The position numbers and the translations under genes are program-made. From positions 1 to 14,772 of the forward strand of contig PWPP01000059.1 in NCBI GenBank assembly GCA_003558625.1: a stretch of DNA of 14,772 bases, given 5' to 3'. Under the pieces are notes generated by a model, which worked only from the letters and a program-made list of their open reading frames with translations, was not told the origin of the DNA and searched no databases. Positions 7,213-13,450 of the stretch are shown in pieces. Every line of letters begins with the position of its first letter. Position 1 is the stretch's first letter. Source of the stretch: Syntrophomonas sp. (GTDB lineage Bacteria; Bacillota; Syntrophomonadia; Syntrophomonadales; Syntrophomonadaceae).

Positions 7213-7489
7213 TGATAAATAACTCCTCTCCTTTTTTCCATACTTTTCCTTCAGTACTTCATTCCTGTTTTTCTATATCCGCCTCACCTCCGGTTTCAAA
7301 GTCTGCCTTACGATCTCACCAGTTTACCCGAGGTACATCCCGGTTATGTGGACTATATTGGGCTGCGCTTTTCCGCTTCCCATCACACTAAAAGCAGTGG
7401 GTTTTTGTTTATGGTTTGGAAAAAATGGCGCTAAATATTTCTCCTGAAGGCAACCACTTTTTATCCGTAAAACCTGATGGAAAAAAGAA
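7213..7489 (-). other. Gene-free gap inside the cobalt operon, possibly structured leader
   Basis: 277 nt between cbiO and the lipoprotein gene, unlike the tight spacing around it. No supported ORF on either strand, and no promoter I would call. On the minus-strand RNA, ACCT (7334-7331) can pair with AGGT (7289-7286), and CUGGU (7322-7318) with ACCGG (7294-7290), making a composite helix that uses a G-U pair available only in the minus-strand RNA. No known riboswitch class fits. Confidence 0.4.
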
Positions 7490-8260
7490 TTAAAAGATTC
7501 CTTTTAGTTCATGAGGTTTGTGCCCCCGCTTCAAAAATGCCATCAGCGGCATCCTCAATTGCGCTTCTGCCATAAGTTTTTCGTTTTCCAAAATATCTGC
7601 TGCTCCCTGGGCCAGGACCTGGCCCTCTTTAATAATAATGACCTCTTCCGCCCAGGCATAAACCAGGTTAACATCATGGGAACTGAATATCAGCGTTAAT
7701 CCGTTGCGGGCCAGGTCATTGAAAATGTCTAAAATATTTTGGGTAGCCAGCAGATCCAGGCCCGAAAAAGGTTCGTCACACACAATAATATCCGGTTCCA
7801 TAGCCAGAACGCCCGCTATGGCTACCTTTTTCTTCTGTCCCAGGCTTAAGTGGTACGGGGGCTTGTTTTTTAAGCTCTCGGCCCCCACCATATGCAGAGA
7901 CCGGGTGACCCGCTCTTCTATTTCCCCGGGGTTTAGTTTTAAGTTCCTGGGACCAAATGCGACATCATTATAAACGGTGGTAGAAAATAACTGATTATCG
8001 GGATTGTCAAAAATAAAGCCAACTTTTCTTCGAATGCCGGGGAGCTTCTCTTTATCCAGGATTTCTCCCAAAATGGACACCTGGCCGGATTGTGGTAAAA
8101 AAACCCCGTTCAGATGATAAAGCAGGGTGGTTTTTCCACTGCCGTTACAACCCACAATGGCCGTTTTACGGTTCGCTGGTATGGCAAGACTGATTCCCTT
8201 AAGGGCTTTGGTGCCATCAGGAAAGGTATAGGTAAGTTTGCTGATCTTTACGGCTGTCAT
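7490..8260 (-). CDS. cbiO: Cobalt ECF transporter ATP-binding subunit CbiO
   Basis: ATPase that powers cobalt uptake together with CbiQ and CbiM on the inner face of the membrane. The 256-residue ABC protein shows Walker A GCNGSGKTT (37-45, Cys where Pro is usual), the Q-loop region around FDNPDNQLF (84-92), signature HLSLGQKKKVAIAG (137-150), Walker B IIVCDEPFSGLD (158-169, catalytic Glu163) and the switch His195 in FSSHD. The KKKVAIAGVLAM block after the signature is typical of the CbiO branch. ATG at 8258-8260 overlaps the cbiQ stop (ATGA), so translation is coupled to cbiQ. The length is slightly short for family members with a C-terminal extension, but no conserved element is lost. Confidence 0.94.
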   Translation of the reverse strand: MTAVKISKLTYTFPDGTKALKGISLAIPANRKTAIVGCNGSGKTTLLYHLNGVFLPQSGQVSILGEILDKEKLPGIRRKVGFIFDNPDNQLFSTTVYNDVAFGPRNLKLNPGEIEERVTRSLHMVGAESLKNKPPYHLSLGQKKKVAIAGVLAMEPDIIVCDEPFSGLDLLATQNILDIFNDLARNGLTLIFSSHDVNLVYAWAEEVIIIKEGQVLAQGAADILENEKLMAEAQLRMPLMAFLKRGHKPHELKGIF

Positions 8261-9006
8261 GGAAAAACCACCTTTTCCAGGATAATCAGCAATATGGGAA
8301 TGCTCATGGCGAACAAAGATATCAACACATCTTTTCCCTTAATTTTTTTTGGTGTCGTAGTAGTTAACCCCCCGTTAAAACAACGACACTGCATCGCGTG
8401 ATACACTTCTTCGGAACGGTTAAGAGATTTGATAAAAACTCCCCCGGTTAATTCTCCATATACTTTTAGAGCATTAAGGTTTAAAGCCGGGGATAGACAG
8501 CGGGAATTCAGGGCTCTTTGCATGGATTTCAGTTCCTGTATAAACAGGTAGCTGTAACGGCAAGCTAAGAATAACACCGCAATAATTGGAGCCGGTATTT
8601 TTAAATGGGCCATGCTCTCCAGCAAATCCTGAAGCGGCTGGGTAGCAGTCATTACAAGCATTACCGTCATCCCTGTCATTGCTTTAAAGATTATCAGCAG
8701 GGCAAAATGATAGTTTTCAGCAGCGACAGGGAGGCCTGAACCAAACAACAGCGGTATGCTCATTAAGGCTAAAAATGGTACCAGAATAAGTAATTTCCGG
8801 CCCAGATAACGGTAGGATATTCCCATAAATTTTGCTGCTCCCAGGACAAAAACCAGGGCTGCCATTACCAGTCCGGGGTGATCTATGGCAATTACTGCAA
8901 AAATAAATACCAGAGCCGTTACAATTTTGGAGCGGGTTTCCCATTGCCGTCCCCAGGGTTTTAATGTGGAATAATCATGTTCTTGCCAGGCATGGACTTG
9001 AGCCAT
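8257..9006 (-). CDS. cbiQ: Cobalt ECF transporter transmembrane subunit CbiQ
   Basis: The transmembrane coupling (T) subunit linking CbiO to CbiM. From ATG 9004-9006 the product has 249 residues with a polar N-terminus, about five to six membrane helices (for example 28-57, 71-90, 100-119, 137-157, 227-246), and the long cytoplasmic segment between. The two coupling-helix motifs, normally A-R-S/G, read SRC (168-170) and CRC (207-209, in YHAMQCRCFNG): arginines kept, flanking residues changed. I chose this ATG because AGGAGG (9011-9016) is just upstream; the longer frame up to 9099 would translate the riboswitch terminator and is not credible. It is the first gene after the cobalamin riboswitch. 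Confidence 0.93.
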   Translation of the reverse strand: MAQVHAWQEHDYSTLKPWGRQWETRSKIVTALVFIFAVIAIDHPGLVMAALVFVLGAAKFMGISYRYLGRKLLILVPFLALMSIPLLFGSGLPVAAENYHFALLIIFKAMTGMTVMLVMTATQPLQDLLESMAHLKIPAPIIAVLFLACRYSYLFIQELKSMQRALNSRCLSPALNLNALKVYGELTGGVFIKSLNRSEEVYHAMQCRCFNGGLTTTTPKKIKGKDVLISLFAMSIPILLIILEKVVFP

Positions 9007-9033
9007 TTTTCCTCCTTTTTGCCTTTCGGACAC

Positions 9034-9067
9034 AAAATAACCCCTATACCTTAATAGTACAGGGGTT
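9034..9067 (-). terminator. Regulated terminator of the cobalamin riboswitch
   Basis: On the minus strand AACCCCT (9067-9061) pairs with AGGGGTT (9045-9039), with an extra inner TAC/GTA helix and a 7-nt loop, followed by ATTTTG. It lies 28 nt before the cbiQ start codon and would stop transcription when cobalamin is bound. Confidence 0.75.
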
Positions 9068-9106
9068 TCATAGCAACTTTTCCTATCCAACCCATACACC
9101 GTGGGT
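9063..9106 (-). promoter_or_regulatory. Riboswitch expression platform: P13-like hairpin and antiterminator
   Basis: Two competing structures on the minus-strand RNA. Hairpin A: ACCCA (9106-9102) with UGGGU (9094-9090), 7-nt loop CGGUGUA. Antiterminator B: GGGUU (9093-9089) with AACCC (9067-9063), a 2x2 internal loop, then AUAG (9086-9083) with CUAU (9073-9070), 9-nt loop. A and B share 9090-9093; B and the terminator share 9063-9067. Loop CGGUG of A can pair with CACUG (9216-9212) of the aptamer with one G-U, as in the L5-L13 kissing loop known for this riboswitch family. Confidence 0.6.
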
Positions 9107-9122
9107 ATCAGCAGAATTCATC

Positions 9123-9277
9123 AAATAAGCAGGTTTCCTGACTTGGATTCATCATACATATTGCGCCTTCCCAGGTTTTACCCAGTGGCTTGTGCAATCG
9201 TACTCACCTTCACAGTGGCGGGACCGTGCCGGGTTCTCACCGGCTTCCCTATTTTTCCCTAAAACGGGAACTTATTT
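9123..9277 (-). promoter_or_regulatory. Cobalamin riboswitch aptamer
   Basis: Minus-strand RNA matching the cobalamin (AdoCbl-type) aptamer in order: P1 closed by AAAUAAG (9277-9271) with CUUAUUU (9129-9123), a perfect 7-bp helix; P2 UUCCC/GGGAA; AGGGAAGCCGGUGAGAACCC; GGUCCCGCCACUGUGAAGG; GCCACUGGG with CCUGGGAAGG; and the B12 box AAGUCAGGAAACCUGC near the 3' end. It lies between cobC and cbiQ and should repress the cobalt transport genes when cobalamin is plentiful. Confidence 0.95.
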
Positions 9278-9313
9278 CATGTCTGTTATTTAGTTTTCAT
9301 TTAATCATTACCC

Positions 9314-9342
9314 ACTATATCAAATAACAAGCGGACTTTCAA
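9314..9342 (-). promoter_or_regulatory. Sigma-A type promoter of the riboswitch-cobalt transport operon
   Basis: TTGAAA (9342-9337) and TATAGT (9319-9314) are exactly 17 bp apart on the minus strand. Transcription would start near 9307, about 30 nt before the aptamer. It begins 11 nt past the cobC stop, so the transporter genes need not depend on the upstream cob operon. Confidence 0.75.
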
Positions 9343-9352
9343 TAACCACGTT

Positions 9353-9979
9353 TCATTTCATCCAGTTTGATATATTTTTCTTTTCTCTGCACATAACCTG
9401 AACCCCTATTTCCAGAGGAATGAATCCTTCCCGCACATATTGTAAATACGTAAGTGATGCCGTTTCCAGTGTATCCTGCCACATATCATAGTGGGTATCC
9501 AAATGCCGTAAAACTGCCTTAATTACTCCGCCATGGGTTACAATGGCTACAGAGCGAGAAGGTTTTTGCGTAATTTCCGATATAGCAGCCATAGAACGGA
9601 GGGCTAATTCCTGGAACGTTTCTCCCCCGGGGATGCGGAAATAAAAAGGATCCCTATACCAGTGCTCAAATTCCTCCTTATAGGAGCTGTAAACTTCAGA
9701 AAAAGTCAAACTTTCCCAACGACCAAAAGAAACCTCCCGCAAGCGCGCATCCTGTTGTACATCCAGTCCTAAACGTGAAGCGATAATCGAGGCAGTTCTA
9801 TAAGCCCGGGACAAATCACTACTGTAGATTCGGTCTATGGTTTCGTTATGGGCCAGAAATTCTGCCAGCATCAAAGCCTGTTTTTCTCCGTAATCATTCA
9901 GGGGGATATCCGTTTGCCCCTGGTATTTCCGGCCCACATTCCATGCAGTTTGGCCGTGTCTTAATAAAATGATTTTCAT
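9353..9979 (-). CDS. cobC: Alpha-ribazole phosphatase CobC (histidine phosphatase superfamily)
   Basis: Removes the 5' phosphate from alpha-ribazole phosphate, or from adenosylcobalamin phosphate, late in nucleotide loop assembly. The 208-residue product has the phosphoglycerate-mutase-like core: LLRHGQTAWN with catalytic His8, SSDLSRA with Arg58, REVSFGRWE with the acid Glu82, and VTHGGV with His149. The fold family is broad (phosphoglycerate mutase, fructose bisphosphatase), so the specific activity is inferred from the gene's place: its ATG overlaps the cobD stop (ATGA) and it ends the cob operon. Length is normal. No terminator separates it from the riboswitch promoter downstream, so some readthrough into the riboswitch is possible. 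Confidence 0.87.
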   Translation of the reverse strand: MKIILLRHGQTAWNVGRKYQGQTDIPLNDYGEKQALMLAEFLAHNETIDRIYSSDLSRAYRTASIIASRLGLDVQQDARLREVSFGRWESLTFSEVYSSYKEEFEHWYRDPFYFRIPGGETFQELALRSMAAISEITQKPSRSVAIVTHGGVIKAVLRHLDTHYDMWQDTLETASLTYLQYVREGFIPLEIGVQVMCREKKNISNWMK

Positions 9980-11061
9980 GTTACCACTTCCTTTAAGCTG
10001 GAAACCAATCTCAAATTCTCTTCCCGGCTCCTGACCGCTATGCGGAAATAATAAGGGTCTAAGTTAAAGAAATTGTTGCAATCTCGGATTAGAATCGCTT
10101 TGGCTTCGAGCCGGGCTTGAATCACGGCTGTCGGCAATCCCGCCTCTCTTGCATGCACCAAAAGGTAATTGGCACAACCGGGAAAAACTTTCAGCCCTTT
10201 GATAAGATTAATTTGCTGAAATAAACCCTCCCTTTCCCTGTTGATTAAATCAAGGGTTTCTCTGATGTAATCCTGGCTGGTCAGGGCCGCTTCCGCTGCC
10301 ACCAGGGCCAGGGTATTAATTCGCCAGGGAGGCAGAAGATATTCCATCCGGTTTATCAGCCCAGGCGCAGCCAGGGCATAACCGATTCTAAGACCGGGCA
10401 GGGCAAAAAATTTGGTTAAAGAACCGGCAATGATTAAATTTGGGTATGTATGGATACAGTCCCGCAGGGAAAAAGCATCATTTCCCACAAAGTCTATAAA
10501 TGCCTCATCTATGATTACCATCGCTTTATTCTTTTTGGCCTCTATTATTAATTCCTCTAATTCTTGTCTATTAAAAAGGGTACCGGTGGGATTATTGGGG
10601 TTTCCGATAAATATCAGGTCTTTTTCCTGCAGTTGTTGACATAGTTCCATCAAGGGAAACTCAAAATTTGCTTCTGCTCTTAAGCGGACCCGAAAAATTA
10701 TCGGGTTTTCTAACCCTTCGCCATATTCCGAAAAGCAGGGGGCCAAAAGCAATATTCTGCTTTGGTAAAATATTCTTCCCAATAAATAGATTAATTCCGA
10801 GCCTCCGTTCCCCAGCACAATGTTTGCGGTATTTACTCCCAAATATTTAGCCAGGGCTTCTTTCAGGGTTTTCCCGTCTGGTTCCGGGTAATGAACCAGT
10901 TGGTCTAAGTTTCTTTCAATGGCTTTCCGACTCTTGTCCGGCATTCCCAGCGGATTGATGTTGGCACTATAATCTAAGATGTCTTCGGTTTTAAGCCCCC
11001 ATTTTTGAGCAGAAAGCCACACATTTCCACCGTGATTGCTTTTTGTGCCGGGTGTAAGCAT
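9976..11061 (-). CDS. cobD: Threonine-phosphate decarboxylase CobD
   Basis: PLP enzyme that makes (R)-1-amino-2-propanol phosphate from L-threonine phosphate, the linker used by CbiB. The 361-residue product is a fold-type I aminotransferase relative of HisC. Typical of CobD is the start HGGNVWLSAQKWG (10-22) and DYSANINPLG (30-39). PLP-site marks are GNPNNPTG (153-160), IIDEAF (183-188) and SLTKFFALPGLRIGY with Lys217 as the Schiff-base lysine. Arg residues in RIAVR near the C-terminus would bind the carboxylate or phosphate. ATG at 11059-11061 follows GGGAG. HisC is the main alternative, but the N-terminal motif and cob neighbours favour CobD. An L-threonine kinase gene (pduX-like) is not visible. 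Confidence 0.93.
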   Translation of the reverse strand: MLTPGTKSNHGGNVWLSAQKWGLKTEDILDYSANINPLGMPDKSRKAIERNLDQLVHYPEPDGKTLKEALAKYLGVNTANIVLGNGGSELIYLLGRIFYQSRILLLAPCFSEYGEGLENPIIFRVRLRAEANFEFPLMELCQQLQEKDLIFIGNPNNPTGTLFNRQELEELIIEAKKNKAMVIIDEAFIDFVGNDAFSLRDCIHTYPNLIIAGSLTKFFALPGLRIGYALAAPGLINRMEYLLPPWRINTLALVAAEAALTSQDYIRETLDLINREREGLFQQINLIKGLKVFPGCANYLLVHAREAGLPTAVIQARLEAKAILIRDCNNFFNLDPYYFRIAVRSREENLRLVSSLKEVVT

Positions 11062-11083
11062 TGCTGTTTCTCCCTTCTTTTCC

Positions 11084-11098
11084 GGACGGCAGCCGTCC
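11084..11098 (-). repeat. Perfect 15-nt inverted repeat upstream of cobD
   Basis: GGACGGC and GCCGTCC flank one central base, 23 nt before the cobD start codon. It lacks a T run, and with a one-base centre only the outer pairs could form an RNA hairpin, so it is not a normal terminator. It may be a protein site or a translational element, or chance. Confidence 0.5.
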
Positions 11099-11127
11099 CT
11101 TTGAACTGATATTACGGCTTTTAAAAG

Positions 11128-11143
11128 ATTTTATTAATAAAAT
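11128..11143. repeat. 16-nt AT palindrome after cobS
   Basis: ATTTTATTAATAAAAT is a perfect palindrome 7 nt past the cobS stop. AT-rich palindromes of this kind are common by chance between genes; no function is claimed. Confidence 0.4.
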
Positions 11144-11150
11144 TCCATCC

Positions 11151-11900
11151 TCATAAATTCATAATCCCGATGCCTATCATCACCGTCATCATAAAAATAG
11201 TTTCCCCGGATTCACAGCTAGCTCCAAACGTGTCACCCGTCTGGCCCCCCAGTATCCGGGCCAGCCCATATATCAAAATCAGTCCCAGGAAAAGGCTGAT
11301 AAACAAATAGACATAGAATAGTACGCCTGCGATGAAGAAACCCGCCAAAAGAAGTATAAGGGCCATAATTACATAAATTTTTTGCACCTGATCCCCAAAA
11401 GATTGGCCCAGCCCCGGGCCGGAGCGGGCATAAGGAAAATAAGCCACCGCATAAACCATCAGAAATCTTCCTACTGCTGGAGCCAACAGTAAAACCCACA
11501 TTTTATCCGCAGCGGACAAGGATGTTAAAACGGAAAATTTGAGTAGCACCACCACAACCAGGACGATGGCCCCCATGGCACCTACCCTGCTATCCCGCAT
11601 GATTTCCAGTTTGCGCTGACGGTCCCGGCCGCTAAAAATGCCATCAGCGGTATCCATCAAACCATCCATATGCAAGCCCCCGGTGATCAAAATCCACACA
11701 GCAATGACCAGAGCATCACCAGCGGCTCCCAGCTCCAACAACTGCCCGAGGTAAGCCAGGGCTGCCAGAATGAGGCCAATAAGAAAGCCTACCAATGGAT
11801 AAAATACCAGGGACCTGGCCATATCTTTTTCCCCCACTTCCCGAAGGACTGGTACGGGAATGATGGTTAAAAAACTAAGGGCGAGCCCGAAACTTCTCAC
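11151..11900 (-). CDS. cobS: Adenosylcobinamide-GDP ribazoletransferase (cobalamin synthase) CobS
   Basis: Integral membrane enzyme that joins alpha-ribazole (or its phosphate) to adenosylcobinamide-GDP, completing the nucleotide loop. The 249-residue product carries the family Asp motif GGLHMDGLMDTADG (74-87, Asp79, Asp83, Asp86), then SGRDRQRKLEIMRDSRVGAMG (90-110), also typical, and about six hydrophobic helices. The N-terminus ALSFLTIIPVP is the usual one. The start is GTG at 11898-11900, 5 nt after GGAGG (11906-11910). It lies 20 nt downstream of cobO. Its partner cobU/cobP, which makes the GDP-activated substrate, is not in the window and may be upstream of cbiP or elsewhere. Confidence 0.95.
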   Translation of the reverse strand: MRSFGLALSFLTIIPVPVLREVGEKDMARSLVFYPLVGFLIGLILAALAYLGQLLELGAAGDALVIAVWILITGGLHMDGLMDTADGIFSGRDRQRKLEIMRDSRVGAMGAIVLVVVVLLKFSVLTSLSAADKMWVLLLAPAVGRFLMVYAVAYFPYARSGPGLGQSFGDQVQKIYVIMALILLLAGFFIAGVLFYVYLFISLFLGLILIYGLARILGGQTGDTFGASCESGETIFMMTVMIGIGIMNL

Positions 11901-11920
11901 ATTAACCTCCTTACCAGATG

Positions 11921-12484
11921 TTAATATTCAATCCCCCTGCGTGAAGTGACCCCTTTTTGATAGGGGTGCTTTATTTCCTTTATTTCTGATACTAAATCTG
12001 CAGCTTCAACTAATGCCCCGGGGGCATTTCTGCCGGTTAATACGACTTCAACAGCCGGGGGCAGTTTTTCAAGCCAGGCAATAACTGCTTCCAGGGGGAT
12101 TAACTCCTTGTTAACAGCATTGATTATTTCATCCAATATGAGCAGGTTCGTTTTTCCTTCCAACACCGTGTTCTGGGCTAAATCCCAAGCCATTTCGATT
12201 TTTAATCGATCCAGTTCATTGATTGTCTTCATTTTAATCCAGCACTGTCCACAGCGCTGGCATTGCATGAATCCTGTTTTTATGACTGCGGCATGGGGAC
12301 AGGTGCGGCCGAATTGAAATACTTCTATACCCAGCTGCTCTAATGACCGGATCTCTCCACTATAGGTACTTCCTTTCAAAAACTGGATCACCCGCACCTT
12401 ATACCCATGTCCGCCGGCTCTAATGGCTAATCCCAGTGCGGCAGTTGTTTTCCCTTTGCCCTTGCCGGTATATATTTGTATCAA
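11921..12484 (-). CDS. cobO: Corrinoid adenosyltransferase CobO/BtuR type, with cysteine cluster
   Basis: Transfers the adenosyl group of ATP to cob(I)alamin or cob(I)yrinate. The 187-residue product has the P-loop GKGKGKTT (7-14), FLKGSTYSGE (36-45), LLILDEI (114-120) with NAVNKELI, VVLTGRNAP (147-155) and the C-terminal EIKEIKHPYQKGVTSRRGIE, all BtuR family marks. Between residues 58 and 83 it has a cysteine group, Cys62 (with His64), Cys75, Cys78 and Cys81 (CQRCGQC), which looks like a zinc or iron-sulfur site and is absent from the enterobacterial BtuR as I recall it. The start is TTG at 12482-12484, overlapping the cbiB stop (TTGA), with a G-rich ribosome binding site; no ATG is available. 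Unrelated PduO and EutT adenosyltransferases are excluded by the P-loop. Confidence 0.94.
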   Translation of the reverse strand: MIQIYTGKGKGKTTAALGLAIRAGGHGYKVRVIQFLKGSTYSGEIRSLEQLGIEVFQFGRTCPHAAVIKTGFMQCQRCGQCWIKMKTINELDRLKIEMAWDLAQNTVLEGKTNLLILDEIINAVNKELIPLEAVIAWLEKLPPAVEVVLTGRNAPGALVEAADLVSEIKEIKHPYQKGVTSRRGIEY

Positions 12485-13446
12485 AAAACTCCCCCCCCGG
12501 CCTTAATGACCAGGAATATCAAAATCCCGGTCCATAACATGAATCCTGTTACCGCCAGCATAATGTATATCGCGTGATATACATGCTGTACCTCTAACGG
12601 ATTTTGATTTCCACCCATTTTAGCCCGGTATGAAGGAACGCCTTTATAATAATTCAAGCCCCCCAGCTGGATTTTCAGAGCTCCTGCCACTGCAGCTTCC
12701 GGGATCCCACTGTTGGGACTAAGGTGTTTAGGTGCATCTCTTCTGATCGTGGTCCAAACTCCTTGGAAACCACCGGGAGTAAAGGGGGATATGAGTAAAT
12801 ATATGAGTGCCGTGATCCGGGCCGGAATATAATTCGCTGCATCATCCAGCCTGGCACTGGCCCAGCCGAGGTCCCGGAACCTTTCATCCCGGTAACCGAC
12901 CATAGAATCCAGGGTGTTAACCGCTTTATAAGCCAGAGCCAGTGGCGGCCCCCCGACAAAAGCATAGAATAATGGGGCCGTAATGCCATCTACGGTATTT
13001 TCCGCAACCGTTTCTACTGTCCCGCGGATAATGTCCCTTTCATCCATGTTCTCGGTATCCCGCCCCACAATCATAGACAAAGCCTGGCGAGCTTTGGCCA
13101 GACAACCGGCCTGTAATGGTCGGATCACGGATAATGCATGGCGGCAAAGGCTGTTAATAGCAAGGGCCTGGCTTAAAAAAAACACGCTTATGAATACTCC
13201 CAAATACAGATGTATCTGATAGGCCCCCCATAATAAAACCGTAAAAAAAAGATAGGTTCCGGCTACCACTGCCGTGGTGAGAAACACTCCCCCTATTCTC
13301 AAACCCCGGGGAGTGAGGCTGTGCTTTCTCAGCCAGGCCTCCAAAGCAGTAATGACTTTTCCGATATATACTACCGGATGTGGAATTTTACGGGGATCAC
13401 CCATGATCAAATCCAGCAATACCGCAGTGATAATAATTCCTTCCAT
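12481..13446 (-). CDS. cbiB: Adenosylcobinamide-phosphate synthase CbiB
   Basis: Membrane protein that attaches aminopropanol (phosphate) to the f side chain of adenosylcobyric acid. The 321-residue product begins MEGIIITAVLLDLIMGDPRK, followed by PHPVVYIG, the classic family opening. The signature block is at 162-232: GTVETVAENTVDGITAPLFY, VNTLDSMVGYRDERF, GWASARLDDAANYIPARI, then SPNSGIPEAAVAGAL further on. ATG at 13444-13446 is 9 nt after GGGGAG and 4 nt beyond the cbiP stop; an ORF extended to 13530 would overlap cbiP for 80 nt and lacks support. The length is typical. The stop overlaps the cobO start, so the two are translationally coupled. Confidence 0.95.
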   Translation of the reverse strand: MEGIIITAVLLDLIMGDPRKIPHPVVYIGKVITALEAWLRKHSLTPRGLRIGGVFLTTAVVAGTYLFFTVLLWGAYQIHLYLGVFISVFFLSQALAINSLCRHALSVIRPLQAGCLAKARQALSMIVGRDTENMDERDIIRGTVETVAENTVDGITAPLFYAFVGGPPLALAYKAVNTLDSMVGYRDERFRDLGWASARLDDAANYIPARITALIYLLISPFTPGGFQGVWTTIRRDAPKHLSPNSGIPEAAVAGALKIQLGGLNYYKGVPSYRAKMGGNQNPLEVQHVYHAIYIMLAVTGFMLWTGILIFLVIKAGGGVF

Positions 13447-13450
13447 ACAT

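Noticed and set aside
7213..7489. Gap in the cobalt operon, checked for TPP, cyclic-di-GMP, molybdenum cofactor, NiCo or a second cobalamin riboswitch
   Set aside because: Short resemblances only; no class shows its set of conserved blocks in the right order.
9007..9099. 31-residue N-terminal extension of CbiQ
   Set aside because: It would be translated from the riboswitch terminator region; the ATG at 9006 has an AGGAGG site and gives the normal family N-terminus.
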